NCBI GenBank assembly: GCA_028714915.1 | Contig: JAQTLL010000002.1 | Span: 124,001 to 188,000 of the forward strand | Direction of reading: 5' to 3' | Length of the DNA: 64,000 bases | From: Sulfuricurvum sp. | GTDB taxonomy: Bacteria; Campylobacterota; Campylobacteria; Campylobacterales; Sulfurimonadaceae | In this document: positions 52,822-62,028 of the stretch, piece after piece | Layout of the letters: every line of letters begins with the position of its first letter | Numbering within the stretch: the stretch's first letter is position 1 | Notes under the pieces: model-generated | What the model was told of the DNA's origin: nothing | Databases searched by the model: none | The model's input: the letters and a program-made list of their open reading frames with translations, nothing else | Position numbers and translations under genes: made by a program

Positions 52822-53664
52822 TTAACTAAAAATCTCATACAATTTATTGGCGTGTTTCATCTCTTTGTGCAAGGTTGTATAATCTTTCTCTTGCAACGCC
52901 TCTTTGAGAGTGGCAAGTTCACGCTGAAAAAGTTCTACCGCATCGAGAACATTGGCTCGATTTTGGCGAAAAATATCTTCCCACATTGTTGGGGAACTCT
53001 TGGCTAAACGGCTCATAGAGCGAAATCCTCCTGCTGCAAGGGCTAAAATATTCTCTTTTTCCTCTTGAGCTAAAACAGTATTGGCCAGTGCATACGAAAT
53101 AATGTGGGGCATATGGCTGATAATAGCGGCATGACGGTCGTGTTGTGCAGCCCCCATAGTGTGAATCTGCATCCCGATAGAACGGAAAAGTTTGAGTGCA
53201 ATATCTCGCTGTATTGCGCCGCTGTGTTCGAGGTCACATAAAACGACGACTTTATCGGTATAGAGCCCTTCAAATGCAGCTTTTGGACCAAACTGCTCAG
53301 TTCCTGTCATAGGATGAGCTGCGACGACATTGGTACGAATCTCCGCAGGGATTGCGGCTACGATAAGGGCTTTTGTACTTCCCAAATCGATAAGAGTTTT
53401 ATCACTTCCTGCCAAATCAACAGATTGGTTCAAAAGGGCAATAACCCCATCCACAGGAACCGCAAGAAAGAGTACGTCACAGCGTTTTTTTAATTCTTCA
53501 AACGGAAGGATGGCCTGAACAAGACCAAGTTCTAAGGCCACTTTCTGATGCTCAAGATTGTGATCGCTTCCAATGACAGAGGTGACGAAAGGGAGCTTGC
53601 GCAGTGAAAGGGCGAGAGATCCTCCCATTAGTCCCAATCCGACGATTCCAATCTCCATACTCAA
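52822..53664 (-). CDS. tyrA: Prephenate dehydrogenase
   Basis: NAD-dependent oxidative decarboxylation of prephenate to 4-hydroxyphenylpyruvate in tyrosine synthesis. The 280-residue enzyme starts with the Rossmann motif G-L-G-L-M-G-G-S-L. D-L-G-S-T-K, A-A-H-P-M-T-G-T-E and the S-H-M-P-H segment hold substrate-binding residues. No chorismate mutase domain is fused. Divergent from bamA. Confidence 0.93.
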   Translation of the reverse strand: MSMEIGIVGLGLMGGSLALSLRKLPFVTSVIGSDHNLEHQKVALELGLVQAILPFEELKKRCDVLFLAVPVDGVIALLNQSVDLAGSDKTLIDLGSTKALIVAAIPAEIRTNVVAAHPMTGTEQFGPKAAFEGLYTDKVVVLCDLEHSGAIQRDIALKLFRSIGMQIHTMGAAQHDRHAAIISHMPHIISYALANTVLAQEEKENILALAAGGFRSMSRLAKSSPTMWEDIFRQNRANVLDAVELFQRELATLKEALQEKDYTTLHKEMKHANKLYEIFS

Positions 53665-53755
53665 CCCTTGCTCAATTTACTTCGTTTTGCGTATTCTAGC
53701 AGATTTACAGAAATATTAACCATTAGGGTGGTAAAATAAGAGATAATTTAACGCA

Positions 53756-56029
53756 ATGGATTTTAACTTGAAAAAAATCACCCTCTCTTTGTTGCTCTGC
53801 ACAGCTCTATTAAATGCATCTTCTCAAAATGTTGAAGCTATTCATTACGATGGGATGGTTCATATTTCAGAAGCCGTTGCCAAGCGACTTAATGCAGTGA
53901 AGATTGGTGAACCGCTGAATCCTGTTGAGGTCGATAAAACAATTAAAACTTTTTTTGATCAAGGCTACTTTGAAGATATATGGGCAGATGAAGAAAACGG
54001 TACCGTCACATTCCACTTCAAAGAGAAACCGACTATTTCCAAGATTGAGCTAAAAGGGTACAAAGAAAATGATGAAGAAGCAAAAAAAACTCTTCTTCAA
54101 ATTGAAAAAGGATCACTGTATGATGCGCGGCGTATCGAGAGTACACGCAAGCGTATTGTTGAAGCACTAAATCAAGAGGGTAAGATTGACTCAGTTGTAG
54201 AGGTAGAGAGTAAAAAGCTCGAAAATGGCAGTATGCACGTGAAGTTTATTGCCAATGAGGGACAAGAAATTATTATCAAAGAGTTGAAATATTACGGAGT
54301 GTCCGGAGTTGATTCCGATGAGTTTGAAAAAACCACAGCCAATAAAGAGCAAGATTTCATGGGATGGTTGTGGGGACGCAATAACGGCAAGATGAAGATT
54401 GCTGAACTGCAGTACGATCCGATGCGTATTCGTGATTATTATATGCAAAATGGATATTTGGATGCCAAAGTGGATCAGCCTTTTGTCTCGGTTGATTTTA
54501 ACCATTATGAAGCCTCAATGGCATACAGCGTTTTTGAAGGGGATATTTTTCGTATATCGGACATTCTTATTTTTCAAGATACTAACGTTATCGACGATCA
54601 GGCCTTGTTAAACGTAATAGCACTCGAAAAAAACAAGCCGTTTAATATTAAAACATTCCGGGATGATGCGGAGCGGATCAAAACCAAGATCGCCGATTTG
54701 GGATATGCGTATGTGCAGGTTCAACCCGATTTACGCAAAGACAAAGAGACCAAAACCGTAGAGGTTATTTATCGGATTGTCCCCGGTAAAAAAGTGCGTA
54801 TTCACAACGTTATTATTGCGGGGAACAACCGTACTCTTGATCGTATTACTCGCCGAGAGCTCTTTTTGGCACCGGGAGATTTATACAGTCTTAGTAATCT
54901 AAAAGATTCACGCAATGCATTGGGACGAACCGGCTACTTTGAAAGTACGACGATTGAAGAGAAGCGTCTTGATGATGAGTCAATGGATTTGATTGTCCAA
55001 ACCAAAGAAGCACCTACTGGGAATATTCAGCTAGGCGGGGGATACGGAAGTTTTGGCGGTATTATGCTCAGTGTCGCAGTAAGTGACCGCAATATCTTTG
55101 GCTCAGGGCTCAACGTAGGGGTTCATCTTGAGAAGTCAGTACGAACCAAAAATTATTCATTTAATATTTCTAACCCGCGCCTCAATGACAGTGACTTTAG
55201 CGGTAATTTCTCAATCTACAATACCATGACTAAATATTATACCTATACGACCGATTCGGCCGGTATTAGTTTTGGTACGGGACATAAATTTAATCGCTCT
55301 CTGAGCGGATATGTAGGGTATAACTACGCTAAAAATCATTATAGTGATTTTGATCCAACAATACTAACAGCAAGTCAGATACGCTATTATGAGAGCTATT
55401 CCAAAAGTTCGGTGACTACTTCGGTGACCTTTGATAATACGGATGATTACTATGTGCCGCGAGAGGGGATGAGCTTATCTCAGAGTTTTGAAAAAGCAGG
55501 GCTTGGCGGTGATGCTGACTTCTTAAAAAGCCGTACGAATTTGGGGATTTACCGCGGATTACAAAAGCTTATTGATGCAGATTTGATTGTACGCTATAAA
55601 GCTCGCTTTAGCTATGTTGCTGATACTGGGTATTTACCGCTTAATGAGCGATTTTATATGGGGGGAATCGGATCGGTTCGTGGCTATAGAAGTTATTCCA
55701 TCTCTCCTTATTTGCTAGATTCAGCGGGAGCCATTGTGTATAATTCATTAGGAAATGCTCAACTTGCCGGCGGAACAAAAATGTTTTCAAATAGCTTTGA
55801 ATTAAGTGTTCCTCTTGTCCCTGCGGCAAAAATGCGGGCGACAGCATTTGTGGATTATGGGATGATAGGTGCAAACAGCTTAAGTGAAATAACACGAGGC
55901 GGTTATGGAGTATCATTGGAATGGTTCAGTCCTGTTGGACCGCTTCAGCTTGTTTTTTGTGAGCCCTTGAATCAGCAACCCGGAGATCATGTAGAACATT
56001 TTGAATTTACAATCGGACAAAGATTTTAA
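53756..56029 (+). CDS. bamA: Outer-membrane assembly factor BamA
   Basis: Folds and inserts outer-membrane beta-barrels. The 757 residues include a signal peptide (1-22), five POTRA domains (about 25-395) and a C-terminal Omp85 barrel. The conserved V-R-G-Y-R loop-6 motif is present, and the protein ends with Phe. Monocistronic between tyrA and the ppx gene. Confidence 0.96.
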   Translation: MDFNLKKITLSLLLCTALLNASSQNVEAIHYDGMVHISEAVAKRLNAVKIGEPLNPVEVDKTIKTFFDQGYFEDIWADEENGTVTFHFKEKPTISKIELKGYKENDEEAKKTLLQIEKGSLYDARRIESTRKRIVEALNQEGKIDSVVEVESKKLENGSMHVKFIANEGQEIIIKELKYYGVSGVDSDEFEKTTANKEQDFMGWLWGRNNGKMKIAELQYDPMRIRDYYMQNGYLDAKVDQPFVSVDFNHYEASMAYSVFEGDIFRISDILIFQDTNVIDDQALLNVIALEKNKPFNIKTFRDDAERIKTKIADLGYAYVQVQPDLRKDKETKTVEVIYRIVPGKKVRIHNVIIAGNNRTLDRITRRELFLAPGDLYSLSNLKDSRNALGRTGYFESTTIEEKRLDDESMDLIVQTKEAPTGNIQLGGGYGSFGGIMLSVAVSDRNIFGSGLNVGVHLEKSVRTKNYSFNISNPRLNDSDFSGNFSIYNTMTKYYTYTTDSAGISFGTGHKFNRSLSGYVGYNYAKNHYSDFDPTILTASQIRYYESYSKSSVTTSVTFDNTDDYYVPREGMSLSQSFEKAGLGGDADFLKSRTNLGIYRGLQKLIDADLIVRYKARFSYVADTGYLPLNERFYMGGIGSVRGYRSYSISPYLLDSAGAIVYNSLGNAQLAGGTKMFSNSFELSVPLVPAAKMRATAFVDYGMIGANSLSEITRGGYGVSLEWFSPVGPLQLVFCEPLNQQPGDHVEHFEFTIGQRF

Positions 56030-56036
56030 TCACTTC

Positions 56037-56104
56037 GTCATTCCCAACTTGATGCTCTTGTCATCCTCATCATCCTCGGGCGTGACCCGGGGATCCATCC
56101 CCCA
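56037..56104. repeat. Intergenic inverted repeat, copy 6 (truncated mosaic)
   Basis: Begins GTCATTCCCAACTTGAT as in copy 1 but lacks the returning arm. It runs into GTCATCC and a stretch that matches the reverse complement of the second half of copy 5 (CCTCGGGC, GACCCGGGGATCC). It lies between convergent bamA and ppx. Confidence 0.65.
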
Positions 56105-56123
56105 AACTGTACAGTTATAAGAA

Positions 56124-57584
56124 CTAGAGAATGGTAATGGTCAAGTTTTTTGGAATGACAAGATTTTTGAGTTGTTCACGTGCGAGATAAAGATGAGGAG
56201 CTTGGATACGCAGCTCGCCGTCACTAAATGATACGATAATGTGATGAGCCAAAATACGCCCTGCTAAGAGGATATGAGAAAGCCATAGTAAACAATGAAG
56301 AGTATCAAGGATTTTATTCTCTGGAAGCAGTGAACCATAACTGTTTTTTGGGAGTAAATCGGAAGAGCTAAACCCTTTTTTGAACAGCAGCAGATGAGAG
56401 ATAAGAGCGATTTGTGAATGGGTCAATCCATAGTCAAGAGCACTTAATGCTAGATAATGGCTGTGTTTTTGATAGGCATAATAGCGAACACCCAAACCAA
56501 TAGGAAGCAGTTTTGCTGCAATACTAAGTTCATGACGCCAGGAAGAAGCAAGTTTTAAATGCTCATGTGTTGCATCAAAAAGTGTTTTGAATAATGCTGC
56601 ACATTCAACACCATGATTGCTGTGTGTAGCATGAGTATCCAATAAGTACCGAACCGATGGGTTATAATTATTGGGAAACTTATGGGCAGAGTTGCGCAGC
56701 AAATCACTTAAGAATACCCCCTCACGAACCCCAACACCACTGCATATTAGCTCTTCAGAGCGTAAATGATTGAGAATACGTAAAAAGATAAGGGCTCCTG
56801 CTTTTATGGTATCAAAGCGCTCAGGTTTTATGTTGAGAGATCTGAGTTTTTTGGATGACGCATCGAGAATAGCATCACAAAAAGATTTGAATGCTGTATC
56901 CGATGTTGAAAAGCCATGAAGCTTTTTGAGGGGATATGCCTCTTTTTTCATAATTCCATGGGTAATGGCACGAAACGTCCCCCCGATACCTATGAGGGTT
57001 GGGATGGAGTGGAAAGGGAGTGATTGTAAAGCGGTATCGATGTAAGCGTTCGCTCCTTCAATATCGCCGTTATCCATAAAAAGTTCTTTGAGGCGAACGG
57101 TACCAATGTTAAGCGAGATGGTTTGGGTAACATTTCCATTCTCCAACAGTGAAAACTCACTGGAACCGCCGCCTACATCAATGGCAATAGCATTAACTTT
57201 AGGAAGAAGATTTGCACAGGCGATTCCCCCTAAATAGGCCTCTTTATTGCCGTCAATGACTTTGATAGAGAGAGAGTGCTCTTTCTGTATGCGGCGGATA
57301 AAATCGGATTTATTAGGAGCCTCACGCAGTGCAGAGGTAGCAATACAGAGAATCTTACGTGCTTTGAATGATTGGGCAACACGTAAAAATTCTCCTATCG
57401 CCTGTGAACCTCGATCCATTGCTTCGGGTTGAAGATTTCCGCCGTTGCTGTAGGCATGCTGTGCAAGGCGAACAGAACTTTTGACTTCATGAATGATATG
57501 AAATGCAAAACGGCTGGTTTTTTGAAATACCGCCATTCGCATCGAGTTTGACCCAATGTCGATAACGGCGGTACATTGCGCCAT
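56124..57584 (-). CDS. ppx: Exopolyphosphatase / guanosine pentaphosphatase family
   Basis: Protein of 486 residues with the ASKHA fold: D-I-G-S-N-S-M-R-M at the start and D-V-G-G-G-S-S-E-F near 145. The C-terminal half resembles the HD-like domain of Ppx. It hydrolyses polyphosphate or pppGpp; sequence alone does not separate the two. The start follows the ferredoxin stop directly (TAAATG). Confidence 0.9.
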   Translation of the reverse strand: MAQCTAVIDIGSNSMRMAVFQKTSRFAFHIIHEVKSSVRLAQHAYSNGGNLQPEAMDRGSQAIGEFLRVAQSFKARKILCIATSALREAPNKSDFIRRIQKEHSLSIKVIDGNKEAYLGGIACANLLPKVNAIAIDVGGGSSEFSLLENGNVTQTISLNIGTVRLKELFMDNGDIEGANAYIDTALQSLPFHSIPTLIGIGGTFRAITHGIMKKEAYPLKKLHGFSTSDTAFKSFCDAILDASSKKLRSLNIKPERFDTIKAGALIFLRILNHLRSEELICSGVGVREGVFLSDLLRNSAHKFPNNYNPSVRYLLDTHATHSNHGVECAALFKTLFDATHEHLKLASSWRHELSIAAKLLPIGLGVRYYAYQKHSHYLALSALDYGLTHSQIALISHLLLFKKGFSSSDLLPKNSYGSLLPENKILDTLHCLLWLSHILLAGRILAHHIIVSFSDGELRIQAPHLYLAREQLKNLVIPKNLTITIL

Positions 57585-57839
57585 TTATTCTTCTTCTTCT
57601 GCAAGCTGCTTGTGTTTGTATAAAAGTTCTTGCATCGTCTCAACGTTATCTTTATCAGGAATGATACAATCAACGGGACATACCGCGATACACGCAGGTT
57701 CATCATACGTTCCTACACACTCAGTACAACGATCCGGATCAATGATATAAATCGGATCACCCTCTTCAATAGCATCCATTGGACACTCTTCACGACATGC
57801 ATCGCATGCAATACACTCATCGATAATAATTAATGGCAT
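57585..57839 (-). CDS. fdx: 2[4Fe-4S] ferredoxin
   Basis: Electron carrier of 84 residues. The first site is C-I-A-C-D-A-C-R-E-E-C-P, the second C-T-E-C-V-G-T-Y-D-E-P-A-C-I-A-V-C-P, with the longer gap between cysteines that marks the YfhL/Allochromatium type. The acidic tail is about 25 residues. Coupled to ppx. Confidence 0.95.
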   Translation of the reverse strand: MPLIIIDECIACDACREECPMDAIEEGDPIYIIDPDRCTECVGTYDEPACIAVCPVDCIIPDKDNVETMQELLYKHKQLAEEEE

Positions 57840-57913
57840 TTTATGACCTTGATGTTAAATGTTTTGGTTAATGCGCGATTTATAGCAAAAGGTAGCTTAA
57901 GGGGAGTTGTGCC

Positions 57914-59215
57914 TTAGTGCAAAGGCAGTAAGCAATAGAGTTTTGAGGGAAGAATAAGTCGCGCAACGGTCCCCTCCAGAGCATCTGTACGATTGGTAAT
58001 ACTAATGTGTGCCCCAATAGCTTCAGCAGCACTCTTGGCTAAAAATAGCCCCAATCCTACCCCCGATTTATTCCCTTGGCGTTTGAATGGGGCAAAAAGG
58101 TCGACACTCTCATCGATTCCACATCCCTCATCGATCACTTCAATAACAATATCTGTTTGGTCAAGATAACTTTGAAAGATAATTGTTTTCCCCTCAGGAG
58201 TAAATTTGAGTGCATTTTGCAAGAAGTTTTGCAAGATTTGATTGAGCAAAGTGACTTGAAGTACGGCATCAAAAGATTCAGGTTCGAAATGGGTTTGGAG
58301 TGTTTTATTTTCACTGTGCGCTAAAAGGGAAAAATCACCCTCCCATTTTTTGAGAATTTTAATGATATCCGCTTCAGAGGGCATCTCTAACTGTGCTCCC
58401 TCTTGACGACCAATATTGAGAATATTGGCAACAATCTTATTCATCTCATCCACACTTTGGTTGGTGATACGTATAGCTTCAATATACTCTTCACTAGAGC
58501 GTTTTTTGATGAGGGTTACTTGATTTTTGAGTTTAATAACGGCTAGAGGAGTTTTAAGCTCATGCGCTGCACCGATAAAAAGCTCTTTTTGATATTTGAC
58601 AAAATTTTGGATTCGTCCCATAAGACGGTTGAGCGTTTCCCCTAAAGGCTCGAATTCTTCGGGGAGGTGTTCAACTTTAATAGGACGCAGGAGATGTTCG
58701 TTCATATTGGCAAGTCGGCGTGTTAACGCACTGATAGGAGCGACGAGCATTTTGGAAAAGGCGATGGCATAGAAGATAATAACGACAAAGCCAAAAGCAT
58801 TGATGAGAAAAATGGAGCGGAGAATTTTTTTGAGCAAATGTTTAGTGGGAGTAATATCACGGCTTACTTTGAGATAGGTAGAGTGTTCAAAATCAAAGGG
58901 GTAGATCAAGGTAAGTGCGGTTGTCTTATCTTTGTGTTTGGTCTCATAAAATTCAAGTAAATTTTCTTCTTTTTTTAGGGTGATAAGTTCGACATTGAGT
59001 CCAAGCAATAGCTCGGGATTGTTTTGTTTAGCGGTTATCAGTGACTTGGAGGTACAAATATTTTGGGCAGTACTAATAAGTTCAGCTTGCTTTTCATCAT
59101 AAATAGATTGTTGTATAAAAAGGTATAAAAAGGAGGAAAAGAGAAGAACGAGTGCCGCCGAAGCGACAATCAGTTGCAGTAAAAATCGACGTCTTATACT
59201 TCTTTTAGAAAACAA
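57914..59215 (-). CDS. Sensor histidine kinase
   Basis: Membrane kinase of 433 residues. Membrane segments lie at about 12-34 and 135-157 around a periplasmic sensor of about 100 residues, followed by a HAMP-like linker. The phospho-acceptor is His218 in A-A-H-E-L-K-T-P. N box N-A-L-K-F, G1 D-E-G-C-G-I and G2 G-V-G-L-G-L-F are intact. It starts 21 bases after the response-regulator gene and is surely its partner. Confidence 0.93.
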   Translation of the reverse strand: MFSKRSIRRRFLLQLIVASAALVLLFSSFLYLFIQQSIYDEKQAELISTAQNICTSKSLITAKQNNPELLLGLNVELITLKKEENLLEFYETKHKDKTTALTLIYPFDFEHSTYLKVSRDITPTKHLLKKILRSIFLINAFGFVVIIFYAIAFSKMLVAPISALTRRLANMNEHLLRPIKVEHLPEEFEPLGETLNRLMGRIQNFVKYQKELFIGAAHELKTPLAVIKLKNQVTLIKKRSSEEYIEAIRITNQSVDEMNKIVANILNIGRQEGAQLEMPSEADIIKILKKWEGDFSLLAHSENKTLQTHFEPESFDAVLQVTLLNQILQNFLQNALKFTPEGKTIIFQSYLDQTDIVIEVIDEGCGIDESVDLFAPFKRQGNKSGVGLGLFLAKSAAEAIGAHISITNRTDALEGTVARLILPSKLYCLLPLH

Positions 59216-59236
59216 AACGACTCTCTTTCTTGAGAA

Positions 59237-59911
59237 TTAGTTGACTTCTTTTGGAAAACAAAAGCGGTATCCTCGACGACGTACGGTTTCAATCGTGGTA
59301 ATTCCGAGAGGTTTGTCCATTTTTTGACGAATTTGGTTGATAGCAACCTCAATAACGTTCGGAGTAACAAGCTCAGGCTCTTCCCAGATAGCATCAAGAA
59401 GCTGTTCTTTAGAGACGATCTGGTCACGGTGACGCGCCAAATGAGTAAGAACTTCAAACGGTTTACCTTTGAGTTCAATCTCTTTTTCTTTGTAGATAAT
59501 TTTCTCTTCTTCAGGGTTGATGATAAGATCATCAATCTCGATAATGTTGCTTCCGCCAAAACGCAAACGTGCTTCGATACGGGCAATGAGAACATCAAAA
59601 TCAAACGGTTTACGGATATAATCATCCGCACCTGAACGGAGTGCTTCGATTTCACTCTCGTTATCATCACGAGCTGATAAAACAACAACTACCGTTTTTG
59701 GTGTGTTGCGTTTAATATCAGGGATAATATCGACACTGTTTCCGTCTGGAAGCATCCAATCCATAAGAATCAGGTCATAGTTGCGGATGTCGAGATAATA
59801 CTCGCCGTCTTTTAGTGTTTCTACAACATCGCTTTGGTAGCCAAACTCTTTGAGCCCTTCTGCTAGGGTTTTATTGAGAGTTACTTCATCTTCGATAATT
59901 AAAATGCGCAT
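59237..59911 (-). CDS. OmpR-family response regulator, HsrA/CosR-like
   Basis: Protein of 224 residues with receiver and winged-helix domains. The C-terminal half is very close to what I recall of Helicobacter HsrA (HP1043) and Campylobacter CosR: K-P-F-E-V-L-T-H-L-A-R-H-R-D-Q-I-V, then T-P-N-V-I-E-V-A-I-N-Q-I-R-Q-K. Those are orphan regulators with altered receivers. Here the phosphorylation set is complete: Glu7, Asp8, Asp51, Ser79 and Lys101. A histidine kinase gene follows. Confidence 0.93.
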   Translation of the reverse strand: MRILIIEDEVTLNKTLAEGLKEFGYQSDVVETLKDGEYYLDIRNYDLILMDWMLPDGNSVDIIPDIKRNTPKTVVVVLSARDDNESEIEALRSGADDYIRKPFDFDVLIARIEARLRFGGSNIIEIDDLIINPEEEKIIYKEKEIELKGKPFEVLTHLARHRDQIVSKEQLLDAIWEEPELVTPNVIEVAINQIRQKMDKPLGITTIETVRRRGYRFCFPKEVN

Positions 59912-59989
59912 TAGCGTTCCTCGAAAGTGGATATTTTGCCGAAATTATAGCATAGTTTTAGAAAATTTTAAACTCTTTTTAAACTCTTT

Positions 59990-60316
59990 TTAAAAAATAA
60001 AATTGTTTTGAACACCAACAGTGCAATTTTGGAGGATAGTCGGTTTGCGTATGGTCAAGTGAAGTTCATTTATAAGAGGAAAACTGTTTTTGAGAGTTGT
60101 GCCAAGGTGTTCGAGGGCTTCTTCTATAAGATAGAATTTCTCATCTTGCAGAGTTTTTTCGATGCTAGTTGAAACCTCTGCATAATTTATAAAATTATTT
60201 TTACAATAGGTGTAATCAATAATGCAATCGACGATAACCTGCTGAGGGGTGATTCTCTCATTCTCTAAAATCCCGATAATGGTGAAAAATGTGAGATTTT
60301 CGATGAGAATTTTCAT
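59990..60316 (-). CDS. folB: Dihydroneopterin aldolase
   Basis: Short folate-pathway enzyme of 108 residues. F-F-T-I-I-G-I-L-E-N-E-R at the start and a Y-C-K-N-N / N-Y-A-E-V-S region match FolB, though the sequence is divergent. It overlaps plsY by four bases, an arrangement known in related genomes. Confidence 0.8.
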   Translation of the reverse strand: MKILIENLTFFTIIGILENERITPQQVIVDCIIDYTYCKNNFINYAEVSTSIEKTLQDEKFYLIEEALEHLGTTLKNSFPLINELHLTIRKPTILQNCTVGVQNNFIF

Positions 60317-60927
60317 GCGACTTGTTTTTCTTCACCTTGAAATAGTCGGATAAAGTTTGGGATATGTTTGTAAAACAAAATAAAGGCGATAAATACGACG
60401 GGTGCATGAAACATAGTTGGGTACATAACAAACGAAGCAACCACCAATGCGGTGAGTCCCAACATAGAGGAGAGGGATGAGATACGGATTGTTTTTGCCG
60501 CGACTCCCCACACTGCAAGGGCAATGGCGGTAGGAATAGGGAGCATGACTGCCATAACACCCATACCAGTAGCAACTCCTTTGCCCCCTTCGAACCACAA
60601 ATAAGGACTAAAGCAGTGACCGACAACGGCGAGGACGGCAACCATCCATTGAACGCTTTCATCGAATCCCATGTATTTAGCAGCAAGGACGACGGCAATC
60701 CCTTTAATCGCATCCAAAGCAAGCGTTGCAGCACCCAGTTTTTTGGCAAGCGAGGGATTAGTCTCTTTAACAACCCGTAAAACATTAGTAGCACCAATAC
60801 TTCCTGAACCCGATTCTTTGATGTTTACCCCTGCAAAAAATTTGGCGAGCAGAAGACCAAAAGGAATACCGCCCAAGAGATAAGCGACAAGATAAAATTG
60901 TACGTTTTGATTAAATAACAGTTCCAT
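60313..60927 (-). CDS. plsY: Glycerol-3-phosphate acyltransferase PlsY
   Basis: Membrane enzyme that acylates glycerol-3-phosphate from acyl-phosphate. The 204 residues have about five membrane helices, G-S-G-S-I-G-A-T-N-V-L-R (glycerol-phosphate loop) and G-G-K-G-V-A-T-G-M-G. The frame opens at 60969, but the Met at 60927 begins the first helix region and is used. Confidence 0.93.
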   Translation of the reverse strand: MELLFNQNVQFYLVAYLLGGIPFGLLLAKFFAGVNIKESGSGSIGATNVLRVVKETNPSLAKKLGAATLALDAIKGIAVVLAAKYMGFDESVQWMVAVLAVVGHCFSPYLWFEGGKGVATGMGVMAVMLPIPTAIALAVWGVAAKTIRISSLSSMLGLTALVVASFVMYPTMFHAPVVFIAFILFYKHIPNFIRLFQGEEKQVA

Positions 60928-60957
60928 ATTCGTTTCCTTTTTGATTTTCGTTTGAGA

Positions 60958-60963
60958 ATTATA
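60958..60963 (-). promoter_or_regulatory. Probable -10 box of plsY-folB
   Basis: TATAAT on the minus strand, 30 bases before the plsY start, in the divergent gap with nadA. Confidence 0.55.
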
Positions 60964-60995
60964 ATCCACCCATCGTTACAGAGAACTAAAAAAGA

Positions 60996-61001
60996 TATAA
61001 T
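60996..61001 (+). promoter_or_regulatory. Probable -10 box of nadA
   Basis: TATAAT, 34 bases before the nadA start; an AAGGAA ribosome site follows. Confidence 0.55.
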
Positions 61002-61035
61002 AACGACTTAATGATAGATAAGGAACGTTTTAATT

Positions 61036-62028
61036 ATGAAGAGCGAAGAACTGAAACAAAAAATTATTGATTTAAAAAGCCGCCTGAATGTTACGGTTGT
61101 GGCGCACTTTTATCAGCGTGATGAAGTGTTTGAGATGGGGGATATCACGGGTGATTCGTTGGAGTTGGCAAAGCGAACGATGGCGGATGATAAAGAGTTT
61201 GTCGTATTTTGCGGTGTCGGATTTATGGGGCAAAGTGTCAAAATTCTCAGCCCTCACAAACGGGTAGTGATGCCAAAGCTCGCATGCTGTGCGATGGCAC
61301 GGATGATTGACGGACTTTATTTTGATCAGTCAATCGAAAAATTACAGCAAAGCGGAATCAAGGCAGAGGATATTTTGCCGATAACCTACATCAACTCCGA
61401 TGCCGCTGTGAAAGCGCGTGTGGGGAAAATGGGGGGAATGGTCTGTACCAGTTCCAATGCCAAAGTGATTATTGAAAAAGCATTGAACGAAGGGAAAAAG
61501 ATACTTTTCGTCCCAGACCGTTGTTTGGGACAAAATATTGCCAATATGATGGGATTGAAATCGTGTATTATCGGAGATGGGAAAGACCCAAAAGAAGCGG
61601 ATATTATTTGTTATAACGGGTTTTGCTCGGTCCATCAGCTCTTTAGTGTCGATGACATCGAGTTTTACCGCAACAAATATCCAGGAATCTTGATTGCTGT
61701 CCATCCCGAATGCGACCCCTCAATCTGTGAACGTGCCGATTTTGTCGGATCCACTTCACAGCTTATAAAATATATTAAAGAGCTTCCCGAAGATCAGAAA
61801 GTGGCGGTAGGGACAGAATTTAATATGGTCAATCGCCTTCGAGACAAAAATACGTATATCCTCTCCTCAACAAAACCCGAATGTCCGACAATGAATGAGA
61901 CAACGTTGGAGGATTTGTACAATACCCTCAAAGCGATTGAGGATGGTACACCAATTAACGAGATTGAAATAGACGAAGAGACGAGCTATTGGGCAAGAAT
62001 TGCGCTTGAGAGGATGATGGCGTTATGA
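61036..62028 (+). CDS. nadA: Quinolinate synthase
   Basis: Iron-sulfur enzyme that condenses iminoaspartate with dihydroxyacetone phosphate for NAD. The 330 residues show A-H-F-Y-Q-R-D-E-V, G-D-S-L-E-L-A, the cluster cysteines in L-A-C-C-A-M-A, in the S-C-I-I/C-S-V-H region and in K-P-E-C-P-T-M. Coupled to nadC by ATGA. Confidence 0.96.
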   Translation: MKSEELKQKIIDLKSRLNVTVVAHFYQRDEVFEMGDITGDSLELAKRTMADDKEFVVFCGVGFMGQSVKILSPHKRVVMPKLACCAMARMIDGLYFDQSIEKLQQSGIKAEDILPITYINSDAAVKARVGKMGGMVCTSSNAKVIIEKALNEGKKILFVPDRCLGQNIANMMGLKSCIIGDGKDPKEADIICYNGFCSVHQLFSVDDIEFYRNKYPGILIAVHPECDPSICERADFVGSTSQLIKYIKELPEDQKVAVGTEFNMVNRLRDKNTYILSSTKPECPTMNETTLEDLYNTLKAIEDGTPINEIEIDEETSYWARIALERMMAL

